Origin: Burkholderia pyrrocinia
Lineage (GTDB): Bacteria > Pseudomonadota > Gammaproteobacteria > Burkholderiales > Burkholderiaceae
Assembly: GCF_022809715.1 (NCBI RefSeq)
Contig: NZ_CP094460.1
Span: 2,604,001-2,668,000 of the forward strand
Direction of reading: 5' to 3'
Length of the DNA: 64,000 nt
In this document: positions 8,073-17,217 of the stretch, piece after piece
How the letters are laid out: the number at the start of each line of letters is the position of its first letter
How positions within the stretch are numbered: position 1 is the first letter of the stretch
The notes under the pieces: model-generated
Database searches by the model: none
Seen by the model: the letters and a program-made list of their open reading frames with translations, nothing else
What the model was told of the DNA's origin: nothing
Position numbers and translations under genes: made by a program

Positions 8073-8777
8073 GGCGGGCTCCTTGGCGTGACGCGGTTCG
8101 TCGGTCGATGGAGCCATGATCGCGGCGCGTGCGGCGCGCGTCGATTACCTGCGACGTAAGCGAATCCGCGCAGCGGCGCGCAAGCGTGCCGACCTGTACA
8201 CCGCTCGCATGGCGCGACGGCATTCACGCGTACGTGTCGATGTCCAGCCCACTCTGAACCGGTGAAGGCTGTCGAGCAACGAGTTTCCGGAAGCTTGTTC
8301 ACGGAACGCTGAACTCGTAGTTCATTCAGCTTTGAACGATCAATGGTGCGGTTCACTTTAGTCTGAACTTTCCGTGGCGAGAACCCACGCGCTGCCAACG
8401 TCAGAAATAGCACGGCAGGCCGCTGTCGACCCGTTGCCGACGGTCGAGGCGTCGCGGCTCCTACGGCAGGTATCAGAGTGGAACGGTCATACGCTATCGG
8501 AGGCGACTCTTATCAGCCGACGGCCGTCCCATTGCCGTTACATTTGCCTTGCAAACTAGCGGCAATCAGCTAGATTTGAGCAAACACGCCCCATCCGGCG
8601 AACAACAAGAACTGCGTCACTTTTCGCCGATTGTTTCACTCGTTGTTCGCTGTTCGTCGCACCCATTCGCGCATCAAAACAATCAAACAATGATTAGCGG
8701 CGCGTCTAAAACAGACGTCTCCTATCAGCGCTTCCGACTCGTGTCGTCCCGCATTTCTTTGAGAAACGGAGCAAGTC
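8073..8777. other. Intergenic region, left border of an accessory patch
   Basis: About 700 bases with no convincing gene. From roughly 8240 the base composition drops below that of the flanks. The stretch holds the TGAAC motif cluster described separately and the presumed promoter of the gene at 8778. Short open frames at 8374-8559 and 8549-8917 lack homology, ribosome-binding sites and codon bias. Confidence 0.6.
8255..8368. repeat. Cluster of seven TGAAC/GTTCA motifs
   Basis: TGAAC occurs at 8255, 8310, 8333 and 8364, and its complement GTTCA at 8297, 8320 and 8351. Several are spaced 10-13 bases apart, close to one helical turn. One pair forms an imperfect hairpin around 8309-8330. It may be a multi-site operator or a remnant of an integration site; no protein can be assigned. 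Confidence 0.5.
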
Positions 8778-10454
8778 ATGACTGTCGAACGCACCGTAGT
8801 GTCTCGCTTGAATCTCGGCGACCTTCTAACGCTTCCGGTGGTGACCTACCAGCGGGACGAGCACACCAGACAAGGTGTCTGGTCAAAACCGAACGTGCCT
8901 TTGTTGATTTTCAGTGACAATACAGTCGGTGGCGCCACTCTCCAGTATTCAAACGGTCCGATTGCGGGCGCCGCCGGCGGAAGCCCGCTGCAGTTGATCT
9001 TTTGGGGCGCATGGTGGACTAGCCAGGTTGGTGCGCAAAGAAAAACTCTCATTGAGGAACGCGCTCAAAGCCTGCTAGCTAGTCCGTATTTCACAGAGCT
9101 CGTGCAGTATGGAGTAGTGCATGCACCGGTTTGGCGTGGATCGACTATCGTTACCAAGCCCGAGCCGCCGACACGATTGAAGTCGACCGACACAACCCAG
9201 AGCGTTCTTGACCTCGTCGACGACTTGCTTGACGACGGTGTGTTCCCCGATCCTGACGATGGTCCCCGCATCGTATTCATCGTTTTGATGCCCGATGGTT
9301 TCACTGTAATAGACTCAAATGTACTCGGTGCTCACAAGAGCGACTATGACTGGGATTTCCCCTTTGACACTGACCGTTATTGGGCAGGATGGGTTCGTCC
9401 GGAGCCATCGGATCCTGAGGCGACGATGAGAACCCTAGGACACGAACTGGTCGAGATCCTGACCGACCCAGAGAGCGACGCCTGGCGATGGAATCCCGTG
9501 ATTGGCTCTAACACTGAAATAGCCGACACCTGCTTTTCCGATGGAGGCTCCACGTGGCAATCAGCCTTTGTTAATGGTGTGATGGTCCAGTCTTACTGGT
9601 CCAACCGACATGGAGCGATGGTCATTCCGATCGACAATGATTACGAGGCGAGACTCACTGCGAAGATCAGCGAATCATCGCGGCGCGTCATCGACGAAGG
9701 GACATTCCGGCCAGACGCTTCAGATAGTGCGGCTTGCTCCCCAGAGTTGCCTGAGTGTTGCATCGAGGATCGAGACTATCAATGGCGCCTATATTCGATA
9801 GCAGAGACCGCCCAGGTACGAGTGCAGACACAACGCTACCGATCGCCTGATATGACATGGACGATTAACGGTACGGCCGTATCAGGAGTAGGCGACCTCC
9901 CACTCAACGTCAACGTAGACGGATTCAGCGGACGTACCCCGATATCGACGACAAAGTCGTTCAAGGTTCACTTCGAGGTGAAGCCTAACGGCATCGACAT
10001 CTCCGCTGCCGGCGTTGATGGTAATTTCGATATCCTGGTCGCATGCTCGGTGACAGACGGCTCGATCACCGGCAACCTCACCACCAATGTTATCGCCACT
10101 CCGCAACTCATCGTCGACTTTGTCGGTGCGGAAGTCCTGCTGGAAGATGCCTACATCAAGCAGCGGTCCAATTGTCTAACCGCGATGGTGAAGCGCTACG
10201 CGGTTCAGTACAAGCCGACCGGCAAACCCGGTCCAAGCGATCCCATTAACTTTCTGACACAGATCAATGAATTACCGTCCTATGTACGGCCAAACGAGTA
10301 CAACCAGATTCGCGAATCCGCGAAGGCGATGCGAGCGGCGTACGCCACGTTACCGGCGGAGCTGGCAGACAGCTTCACACGTTCGCTGACAGTTGAAATT
10401 CCGACTCTGGAACGCCAGCTTCGAAGCGTGGGCCGGAAGAAAGAGATTTCATGA
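8778..10454 (+). CDS. EXORDIUM-like protein with a putative metallopeptidase site
   Basis: A 558-residue protein with no signal peptide or membrane segment. Residues 70-80 (SPLQLIFWGAWW) and the segment TLGHELVEILTDP (219-231) followed by EIADTC (247-252) resemble the phosphate-induced/EXORDIUM family and related bacterial proteins, where a similar HEL-E-x-TxP ... EIADxC pattern occurs. His222, Glu223 and Asp250 could bind a metal, but the classical HExxH is not met (HELVE). The C-terminal half (about 300-558) shows no domain I recognise. Codon use is clearly less GC-rich than in the neighbours (AGA, CTA, TTA and ATA are used), which suggests acquisition by transfer. It is followed at 74 bases by a gene of similar composition. 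The molecular function is unknown. Confidence 0.6.
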   Translation: MTVERTVVSRLNLGDLLTLPVVTYQRDEHTRQGVWSKPNVPLLIFSDNTVGGATLQYSNGPIAGAAGGSPLQLIFWGAWWTSQVGAQRKTLIEERAQSLLASPYFTELVQYGVVHAPVWRGSTIVTKPEPPTRLKSTDTTQSVLDLVDDLLDDGVFPDPDDGPRIVFIVLMPDGFTVIDSNVLGAHKSDYDWDFPFDTDRYWAGWVRPEPSDPEATMRTLGHELVEILTDPESDAWRWNPVIGSNTEIADTCFSDGGSTWQSAFVNGVMVQSYWSNRHGAMVIPIDNDYEARLTAKISESSRRVIDEGTFRPDASDSAACSPELPECCIEDRDYQWRLYSIAETAQVRVQTQRYRSPDMTWTINGTAVSGVGDLPLNVNVDGFSGRTPISTTKSFKVHFEVKPNGIDISAAGVDGNFDILVACSVTDGSITGNLTTNVIATPQLIVDFVGAEVLLEDAYIKQRSNCLTAMVKRYAVQYKPTGKPGPSDPINFLTQINELPSYVRPNEYNQIRESAKAMRAAYATLPAELADSFTRSLTVEIPTLERQLRSVGRKKEIS

Positions 10455-10527
10455 GGTCATGTTGAAAATCGCGCTACTCTGAGACGTTCGTGCTGTCTAC
10501 AGATTTCCTCGAATCGAGGTAGTCGAT

Positions 10528-11202
10528 ATGTCGCCGAAATACTTTCTGTACATTTCCGACACCAAAGTAGATATGCTGTATGCACAGATTCCACGAGCGT
10601 TTCTTGACGGAGTGTCGAGAGAACTCAAAGTAGATCTGAAGCTGCCGTCTGTTTCGCTTAAACAAAGCGAGTATCCGGATACGAGATTCTCGAAACTGGA
10701 CGTTGTGTGTCGATATATCGATAAGCACTTCGACGTGGGCGAAATTGATTCACCAGCAGCATACTTTCGCGGCCGAACCACGGTGCGCTGGGGACCGTAC
10801 GGATCTGACGACCGGCTCGTATACTTTTGCGACGCAACCTCCAACACGATCTTCGGGCTGGGCGGTTCTGGCCAGTACGTTACTGGCGCCAAGAGTACAT
10901 CCGAAATCCATAGCTATTCCGCGACGCCGTATCTGCATGCGGTCCTGTGCGACGAACTTAAGTTAGCTCGAGGTGAAGACCTTGAACTTCAAGGGATGTC
11001 GAAGGAACAAATGAAGCTGTCTGCGCTCGACGCTACATATCTCGCAGCGCAATTGTTCGACGGTCCAGAACAAGAAGTCGAGTTCCTCGCTAAAAAGCTG
11101 CTGTTCGCGCCGGGACAGGCACGATCTGCCGACGAATGGCCCAATCGGGAAGGCAAAGGCGTGTTGCTCGGGAGCCCACTGTATGTTGCACTTGTCGACT
11201 GA
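10528..11202 (+). CDS. DUF7019 (SAVMC3_10250-like) protein of unknown function
   Basis: A 224-residue soluble protein. It opens with KYFLYISDTKVDMLYAQIP, the hallmark start of a family described mainly from actinobacteria. Downstream are WGPYGSDDRLVYFCDAT and FGLGGSGQYVTG, where the family often has a similar glycine-rich strand. No catalytic motif can be named. The gene shares the lower-GC composition of the upstream EXORDIUM-like gene and probably its transcript. GAGGTAG precedes the ATG. I infer that the two form one transferred module. Confidence 0.6.
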   Translation: MSPKYFLYISDTKVDMLYAQIPRAFLDGVSRELKVDLKLPSVSLKQSEYPDTRFSKLDVVCRYIDKHFDVGEIDSPAAYFRGRTTVRWGPYGSDDRLVYFCDATSNTIFGLGGSGQYVTGAKSTSEIHSYSATPYLHAVLCDELKLARGEDLELQGMSKEQMKLSALDATYLAAQLFDGPEQEVEFLAKKLLFAPGQARSADEWPNREGKGVLLGSPLYVALVD

Positions 11203-11789
11203 TTGTGAGAATTCTCAGCCGAGCTCCGTTAAGGAACACGGCTCATAGCGCCCGAATCCTTAGTTAGGCTAGAGCGATCCAGTGTTGCCCCCGTCGATGC
11301 GTAATGAACTGAGACGACAACCTCACTTCTCAACGACGCCAATAGTGACCCCGGGAAGCTGGTTCGAAATGATGGGTTATCGGCAGGGGAGCGTGGCAGG
11401 CGCGAACCGCTCAGCAGAGTCGGTCGCCGATGAATCGCGCTAGCGCGTGGTGCTCCCTCGCAGCCTTTTTTGACAGAAACGCCCCTCAAGCGAGGACCAC
11501 AGATCCACCCGTTCGCCGCGTAGCGGTCGAATGGCCGGTTCCTGAGTAGAACCGACGCCTGAATGTCTGGACGACAGTGCTAGCGAATGCCGCTTCCTGG
11601 CCGAACCGAGTCGGATGACCCGACGTCCGCGTCGCTCCCTATGGCAGGCCCCGCCCAGCCCCGTGCTCGATGGCTTCGGTTGCTACGCCTGCGCCCAATC
11701 ACTTTCGGTCGCCAGTGTGCGCTACGCCGAGTTCAGCGTTACGTGAATCTCGACAGTACCCGCCTCCGTCGTCGTCAGCCGTGCCGCCG
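11203..11789. other. Intergenic region, right border of the accessory patch
   Basis: About 590 bases without a supported gene. The sequence is a mosaic of short AATGxCCGxTTC-like phrases (for example around 11530-11600) of the sort seen in decayed intergenic DNA of proteobacteria. The open frames at 11229-11489 and 11587-11850 look random. No inverted terminal repeat, integrase or tRNA is visible. Confidence 0.5.
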
Positions 11790-12487
11790 TCAATGCTGCT
11801 TGCGGCAAACCGGATCGCTCTCGCGCCACGCGCTCGATTCGCACCAGTAACCCGGCCGCCACGCTTCGAACGCGACGGCGTTAGAAGCATTGGCGCGCGT
11901 GACGCGAACCGGGTCGGCCTTCAGCGCATCGCCATCCGGGTCGTCGTTGAAGCGCCAGTTGCGGAACACTTCGCGATGAAACACCCACGTGCGATGCGCG
12001 GCGTCGTAGCGAAAGGTCACGCGGTCGCGCCAGTGGTCCCGGCCCGCGAATACGCCCTGTTCGACCGTGAACGCGCGCGGCTCGATCGTGAGCGCGTTCT
12101 CGGCGACGCCATCGAGATACGGATCGCCCATGCCGCCTTCATCGGCTTTCATGATGACGGTGTCGTTGCGTGCCGCCAGCCGATAGTGCCCGTCGGTGCC
12201 CTGCAGGAAGATCAGCAGCGGACGTGGCGCCGGCTCGCGCATCGAATCGCCGGGCCGATGCGCGACGACGAGATAGCCGGTGCGCGGGCTGTCGGTCAGG
12301 CGCCCGGACGCGGCATCCAGCGCTTCGTAGCCGGCAGGAAGCTGCGCGACGATGTCAGCGGGAAGATCGGACGTATCCGGGCAAGTGAGCGACGCAGGCG
12401 TGTCGCCGCACTGCGTGGCGTATGCATGCCGATGCCGAACGTCAGCAGCGCGGCGATGAGGATTCCTCTGAAGTGGGGGATCGTCAT
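11790..12487 (-). pseudogene. Secreted hypothetical protein, frameshifted inside the signal peptide
   Basis: The long frame (about 11790-12430) encodes a mature region starting YATQCGDTPASLTCPDTSD, with two nearby cysteines and a C-terminal WCESSAWRES. The natural start is in another frame: ATG at 12487 gives MTIPHFRGILIAALLTFGIG, a clear signal peptide. Around 12425 the sequence reads as if one C were missing; restoring it would give ...GIGHAYATQC, a normal signal-peptide end. Either the gene is inactivated by a 1-base deletion or the base is a sequencing error. The function is unknown; the mature domain has the look of a small beta-rich periplasmic protein. It lies downstream of a MerR gene on the same strand. 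Confidence 0.6.
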
Positions 12488-12591
12488 GCAAATAAGGTCA
12501 GGAGAACGCAGTGCGGAAGCCGGCGCGCATGCGTCGGATCGTGTCGTCGCAGTGCGGGTTGATGGATCGTCAGGTGACGCAGTGCACTCAG

Positions 12592-13050
12592 TCACGCACG
12601 CTTGCGCGTCGGCCGTGCGACGGGCGCCGGCGCCAGCGGTTCGCCGGCCTGCTCGCACAGCCGGTCGAGCATGCGTTGCGCGGCGCCCGCGCAATTCTCG
12701 CCCGCCGGCTTGTTCTCGATCTCGTCGATCAGCGTCTCCAGATGGCGCCGGTTCTGCGCGAGACGCTGTTCGAGCAGCGCGATCTCGTCGACCTTGTGCC
12801 GCAGCGCGACCAGCAGTTCGTCGCGCGGCCACGCGCCGAGATCGGGCGGCAGCACCGCGCGGATTTCGTCGAGCGCGAAACCCGCGCGCTGCGCACGGTC
12901 GATGATCGCGAGCCGCGTCAACGCTTCCGGCCCGTATTCCCGATAGCCGTTCGCCTGCCGGCGGGCCGGTTCGAGCAGGCCGCTCGCTTCGTAGAAGCGG
13001 ATGCGCGACGCCGCGAGGCCGCTGGCACGCGCCAGTTCGCCGATTTTCAT
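12592..13050 (-). CDS. MerR-family transcriptional regulator
   Basis: A 152-residue DNA-binding activator. The N-terminal winged helix (MKIGELARASGLAASRIRFY, then GLLEP) is canonical, followed by the dimer coiled coil around residues 80-115. A single cysteine near residue 125 and a basic C-terminal tail give no metal-binding signature, so it is not a metal sensor by sequence. The start at 13050 has GGAG six bases upstream. It is divergent from an Old Yellow Enzyme gene, and the interval holds a MerR-type promoter with a 19-base spacer. It probably senses an electrophile or xenobiotic that the enzyme reduces (inference). Confidence 0.88.
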   Translation of the reverse strand: MKIGELARASGLAASRIRFYEASGLLEPARRQANGYREYGPEALTRLAIIDRAQRAGFALDEIRAVLPPDLGAWPRDELLVALRHKVDEIALLEQRLAQNRRHLETLIDEIENKPAGENCAGAAQRMLDRLCEQAGEPLAPAPVARPTRKRA

Positions 13051-13068
13051 GCGGTGCTCCAAAGGGGC

Positions 13069-13099
13069 TTGACCTTAAAGTTGACTTTAAAGTTATCGT
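13069..13099 (+). promoter_or_regulatory. MerR-type promoter with operator in a 19-base spacer
   Basis: TTGACC (13069-13074) and TATCGT (13094-13099) are 19 bases apart, the over-long spacing typical of MerR-activated promoters. The spacer region 13072-13093 is an imperfect 22-base palindrome with ACCTTAAAGT on one side and ACTTTAAAGT on the other, matching at 18 of 22 positions. It points toward the flavin oxidoreductase gene. Confidence 0.78.
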
Positions 13100-13127
13100 T
13101 GGGCATCGTCAATCGAGGATGCGCTCC

Positions 13128-14372
13128 ATGAACCTGTTTACGCCCCTGACACTGCCCAACGGTGCGGTGATCCCGAACCGGCTGGCCAAGGCCGCGATGG
13201 AAGAGAACATGGCCGATGCGGATCACGCGCCGTCCGACGCGTTGCTGCGCCTGTACCAGGCCTGGGCCGACGGCCAGGCCGGGCTGATCCTGACCGGCAA
13301 CGTGATGGTGGACGGCCGCGCGATGACCGGGCCGAACGGTGTCGTGCTCGAGAGCGACGCGCATCTCGACCGTTTCCGCCGCTGGGCGCAGATCGCGCGC
13401 TCGGGCGGCGCGCACGTGTGGATGCAGATCAATCACCCGGGGCGCCAGATGCAGGCGGCGCTCGGCCAGACGACGCTCGCGCCGTCGGCCGTGCCGCTCG
13501 CGCTCGGCGCGCTGTCGAAGCAGTTCCCGGTGCCGAAGGAAATGACGCAAGCCGATATCGCCGATGTGCAGCAGCGTTTCGTGCGCGCGGCGCAGCTCGC
13601 GGAGCAAAGCGGTTTCACCGGCGTGCAGATTCATGCGGCGCACGGCTATCTGCTGAGCCAGTTCCTGTCGCCGCTGACGAACCGCCGGCAGGACCAGTGG
13701 GGCGGCAGCATCGAAAATCGCGCGCGCCTGCTGCTCGACATCGTGCGGGCCGTGCGCGCGACGGTGTCGCCCGCGTTCGTCGTCGCGGTCAAGCTGAACT
13801 CGGCCGACTTCCAGCGCGGCGGTTTCAGCGCGGACGACGCGAAGCGCGTGGTCGAGTTGCTGAACCCGCTCGACGTCGATCTCGTCGAACTGTCGGGCGG
13901 CAGCTACGAAGTGCCGGCGATGCAGGGCGAGGCGCGCGACGGGCGCACGCTTGCCCGCGAAGCGTATTTCCTCGAATTCGCGCGCGACATCACGGCCGTC
14001 GCTCGGATGCCGCTGATGGTTACGGGCGGCATCCGGCGCCGTGCGGTCGCAGAACAGGTGGTCGAAAGCGGCGTGGCGATGGTCGGTATCGCGACCGCGC
14101 TGTCGATCGATCCGAACCTGCCGCGCGACTGGCGGGCCGGCAAGGACAGCGCGCCGGTGCTGCAGCCGATCCGGTGGAAGAGCAAGGCGCTGGGCGCGCT
14201 GGCCAACATGGCCGTCGTCAAGTTCCAGCTCACGCGGCTCAGCGAAGGGCGCCGCACGAACCCGCAGGTGTCGCCGCTGCGCGCGCTGGTCGGGCAGCAA
14301 CTGGCCGCGCAATGCCAGACGCGGCGCTATCGGAAGTGGATGGCGGTGCGCGCGGCGAGCCCGCGCGCGTGA
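13128..14372 (+). CDS. NADH:flavin oxidoreductase, Old Yellow Enzyme family
   Basis: A 414-residue FMN enzyme that reduces activated C=C bonds (enones, nitro compounds) with NAD(P)H in the cytosol. It has a TIM barrel with the family motifs: PNRLAKAAMEENMA near the start, QINHPGRQ (about 100-107), HAAHGYLLSQFLSPLTNRR (169-187; His169 and His172 bind the substrate and Tyr174 is the proton donor) and TGGIRRR near the FMN phosphate site. It is close in pattern to the NemA/2,4-dienoyl-CoA reductase-like subgroup but lacks the C-terminal iron-sulfur/FAD part. The start at 13128 has GAGG at 13115-13118. Expression is probably activated by the divergent MerR protein through the promoter at 13069-13099. 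Confidence 0.9.
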   Translation: MNLFTPLTLPNGAVIPNRLAKAAMEENMADADHAPSDALLRLYQAWADGQAGLILTGNVMVDGRAMTGPNGVVLESDAHLDRFRRWAQIARSGGAHVWMQINHPGRQMQAALGQTTLAPSAVPLALGALSKQFPVPKEMTQADIADVQQRFVRAAQLAEQSGFTGVQIHAAHGYLLSQFLSPLTNRRQDQWGGSIENRARLLLDIVRAVRATVSPAFVVAVKLNSADFQRGGFSADDAKRVVELLNPLDVDLVELSGGSYEVPAMQGEARDGRTLAREAYFLEFARDITAVARMPLMVTGGIRRRAVAEQVVESGVAMVGIATALSIDPNLPRDWRAGKDSAPVLQPIRWKSKALGALANMAVVKFQLTRLSEGRRTNPQVSPLRALVGQQLAAQCQTRRYRKWMAVRAASPRA

Positions 14373-14486
14373 CGGCGCTTTCCTGGGCCTGCCCGGCGGG
14401 CGCGAAGGCCGCGAGCAACGCAGCGGGCAGCATCAATCTGAACTTCATGCTTCGGAATCCTTTGAATCAGTGGAATCGCTTCGCGG

Positions 14487-15953
14487 TCATGCTGTCGCGC
14501 GCGCCGCACGGCCGAACAGCAAACGATCGATCAACCAGACCGCGACGATCGTCATCCCCATCAGCGGGAATACGATCCCGAGCAGCACGAGCCCTGCAAT
14601 CCAGCCGCGCATCGGCGGCGTGCCGCGTTCGCGCGACGGCGCGCCCAGCTTGCCGACAGGGCGGCGCTTCCACCACATCACCGCACCCGTGACGGCCATC
14701 GCGGCGAGCCCGAGCGACAGCACCGCACAGATGATCTGGTTCGCGAGCCCGAAGTAGCGACCCATATGCAGCGACGTGCCGTACGACACGGCTTTCGACA
14801 CAGCGCCGTAGTCGTCATAGCGGATGTCCTTCAGCACCGCGCCGCTGTACTGGTCGATGTAGATCGTCCGCTCCGCCTTCGGGTCGGCCGGGAAGTACGA
14901 CGCGGTGAACACGCCGTCCGCGCCCGACGGCAGCGCGAGCGTGTAGCCACTCGTCACGCCGAGCCCCGCGACGATCGCGATCGCGCGTGCCAGCGGCAGC
15001 GGCGCCGGCGTCGGTGCCGACGGCGAATGCGGAATGGGCACGTTGCCGACCGCCCACGGCGTTTGCGGCAGCGGCAGGTCGTCCATCACCATTCCCGGCA
15101 TCGACTCGCCCGATTCGTGGTGATGGCCGGACGGCGCGGCGGCCTGCGCATGTGCAGGTTCCGCCGCTGCGCCCGGGCGCGTCGAGCGCACCGCCGCGCC
15201 GCCCCATGCGCCCTCCGGCGCGCCGAGGTTCACGGTCGCGGCGAGCGCCTTGAAGTTCTTGCCCCACGAGCCCGACCACGGCAGCCCCGTCAGGATGAAC
15301 GCCACGGTGCCGGCCGCGAGCCAGATGCCCGCCGTTGCGTGAATGCTTTTCCACAGCGGCCGGCCGCGCAGCGACAGGTCGGGCCGCAGCGCGCGCCCGA
15401 CGCGCGCTGCGCCACGCGGCCACCACAGCGCGATGCCGGTGCCGATCATCACGAACGTCCAGCACGCGGCGAGCTCCATCAGCAATTCGCCCGTCTTGCC
15501 GAGCAGCAGCTTGCGATGCAGCATCCGGTCGACCTGCATGAAGCGTCGCTCGACGCTCAGCGTGCCGAGTACGCTGCCGTCGTACGGGTTCACGTAGACG
15601 CTCTCGCGGCTGCCGTCGCGCAGCCGGAATACATATTCGGCGCTGCGGTCCGGCGCGGTGGAGACCTGGACGGAAACCGGCGTCGCACCGGCCGGCATCG
15701 CGGTACGTGCGCGGGCGAGCAGCGCGTCCGGGTCGAGCCTCGGCGTGGCGCGCGGCTCGACGAGCAGCCGGTGCGGATACAGCAGCGGCTCGATCTGCGG
15801 CTGGAGGCAATAAAGCGTTCCCGTGATCGCGAGGATCACCAGGAACGGCATCACGAACAGGCCGGCATAGAAATGCCAGCGCCAGAGCGTCCGGTAACCG
15901 GCGCTTGCGGAATGGGCGGGCGAGATCGCCTGCTCGACGGTGGTGGTCGACAT
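14487..15953 (-). CDS. PepSY-associated transmembrane helix protein (PiuB-like)
   Basis: A 488-residue inner-membrane protein. The first helix, WHFYAGLFVMPFLVILAITGTLY, lies at about residues 28-50. It is followed by a periplasmic PepSY-like region, then helices near 160-180, 215-235 and 415-480. A His-rich loop (GHHHESGESMPGM, about 275-287) sits in the middle and could bind metal. Family members are often iron-regulated, lie beside siderophore receptors, and probably act as ferric-siderophore or flavin-linked reductases. It is encoded downstream of a DUF2946 gene in the same direction, a pairing also seen at copper and iron loci. The role here is not proven. Confidence 0.82.
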   Translation of the reverse strand: MSTTTVEQAISPAHSASAGYRTLWRWHFYAGLFVMPFLVILAITGTLYCLQPQIEPLLYPHRLLVEPRATPRLDPDALLARARTAMPAGATPVSVQVSTAPDRSAEYVFRLRDGSRESVYVNPYDGSVLGTLSVERRFMQVDRMLHRKLLLGKTGELLMELAACWTFVMIGTGIALWWPRGAARVGRALRPDLSLRGRPLWKSIHATAGIWLAAGTVAFILTGLPWSGSWGKNFKALAATVNLGAPEGAWGGAAVRSTRPGAAAEPAHAQAAAPSGHHHESGESMPGMVMDDLPLPQTPWAVGNVPIPHSPSAPTPAPLPLARAIAIVAGLGVTSGYTLALPSGADGVFTASYFPADPKAERTIYIDQYSGAVLKDIRYDDYGAVSKAVSYGTSLHMGRYFGLANQIICAVLSLGLAAMAVTGAVMWWKRRPVGKLGAPSRERGTPPMRGWIAGLVLLGIVFPLMGMTIVAVWLIDRLLFGRAARATA

Positions 15954-16195
15954 GGTGTCAGCTCCTCGTGATCGTCGATCGGCGAGGCCGGCGCGGGCCG
16001 GCCGCCGTCAACGCGTCACACACCGGCATGCGAGCGTCGACGTAATGGGCAGCGCGGCCCGATGCGCAGGCCATGCGCAAGGCGGCGTCGCCCGCGCGAC
16101 GCGGGCAGTCGGGTGAACGCTTGAATCAGGTGTGGTGAAACGAACGGCATGAAGGCCCATGCACATCGACGTGCACGAGCCGTTGGGCGGAACGT

Positions 16196-16681
16196 TCAGC
16201 AGAACAGAGGAGGGGCGCGGGAGGGCGGGCGATCGTCGAATATCGACCGCACGACAGGAAGGAAATCGGGAGGAATCCGGAAACGCCGCGGAACCGCGGC
16301 GGGAAACAGCAGCACCAGCAGCACGAACGACGCGAGGGCCGTAAATAGCGCGGCGCCGAATGCGCAGAGGCTGTCGCCGTTTCCTGAGGGCGCCGTCTTG
16401 TCGGCATGCGCGTCGTGTTTGAGCGCATCGACGAGCGCCAGCGCGTCGTTGGCCGGCGTGATCGGCGCGCTGGCGTCGAAGCGGGCGGCCAGTGCGGCCA
16501 CGTCGACGATCAGCGGGCCACGGCCCGAACACAGCACCACCGAGCCCGCATCCGGACCGTCCGGATCGAGCATCACGGCACCCGACATCAGCGCGCGGGA
16601 CAGCAGCGTCACGAGGAGGAACCCCCACAGAAGCTGTCGCGCGACACCTTGCCGGAGCAGGAAGCGGCGAAGTGCGTTCAT
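16196..16681 (-). CDS. DUF2946-like membrane/periplasmic protein
   Basis: A 161-residue protein with an N-terminal hydrophobic segment (LLWGFLLVTLLSRALMSGAV, about residues 18-37), a periplasmic loop with two cysteines (VVLCSG near 51, DSLCAFG near 106) and a second hydrophobic helix near 110-130. The C-terminus ends in a proline-rich PPSRAPPLFC. This layout matches DUF2946 proteins, small envelope proteins found with copper, haem or TonB systems. It precedes the PepSY gene by about 240 bases on the same strand, and the two are probably functionally linked. The ATG at 16681 is the only good start. Confidence 0.65.
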   Translation of the reverse strand: MNALRRFLLRQGVARQLLWGFLLVTLLSRALMSGAVMLDPDGPDAGSVVLCSGRGPLIVDVAALAARFDASAPITPANDALALVDALKHDAHADKTAPSGNGDSLCAFGAALFTALASFVLLVLLFPAAVPRRFRIPPDFLPVVRSIFDDRPPSRAPPLFC

Positions 16682-16893
16682 GGCGCGCGATTGTACATCC
16701 GTTTGCGGGGAGGGGCCGGCCGCAGCGCTGATGATCGGGATAAGCCGGCGCGCGAGCGCACGTGTGCGCGGCGTTACCGCGTCATGCGTCGCTCGGCTTC
16801 GTGATCGCAGCGGCGATCGATGCGCGCATTCGCTCGTATCGGGAGCTGGCTTTCTACGGCAGCCGGTTCGTCAAGCCGCCTCGCCGGGCCGCG

Positions 16894-17217
16894 TCACGCC
16901 GGATACGAATCGTCGACCTTCAGGTTCGCGAGCCGGAACAGCGTGCGCAGCGTCTGCGGATGAATGTCGCGGCGCGCGGCGAGCGACGTCAGCATGAAGT
17001 CGAGCACTTTCGCGTAACGGAGCAGCACGAGGCAGCGCGGGAGATCGGGCGCGCGGCCGCGCATCTCTTCGGCGATGTGGACCATTTCGGTCGACAGCGT
17101 GCGTGCCATCTCGAGTTCCATCTGCTGTTTTTCGGTCCAGTCGGGCAGCGGCTGTTCGAGCACCTTCGCGAGAAAGAGCTGGAACGCCGTGTCGGACGAA
17201 TTGGGCAGCGCATCCAT
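16894..17217 (-). CDS. Conserved hypothetical protein (about 107 residues)
   Basis: A small, soluble, helix-rich protein with no family I can name. The segment LPDWTEKQQMELEMARTLS and the repeated Leu/Arg pattern after it suggest an all-helical fold. The frame continues upstream to 17364, but the start at 17217 has GAGG five bases before it, and the upstream extension is Thr/Ser-rich and looks non-coding. No operon partner is evident. Confidence 0.5.
   Translation of the reverse strand: MDALPNSSDTAFQLFLAKVLEQPLPDWTEKQQMELEMARTLSTEMVHIAEEMRGRAPDLPRCLVLLRYAKVLDFMLTSLAARRDIHPQTLRTLFRLANLKVDDSYPA

Noticed and set aside
8374..8917. Two small open frames before the EXORDIUM-like gene
   Set aside because: No homology or start signals; the second overlaps the real gene in another frame.
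11229..11850. Short open frames in the right border of the accessory patch, considered as transposase remnants
   Set aside because: No transposase motif, no terminal inverted repeats, no target duplication visible.
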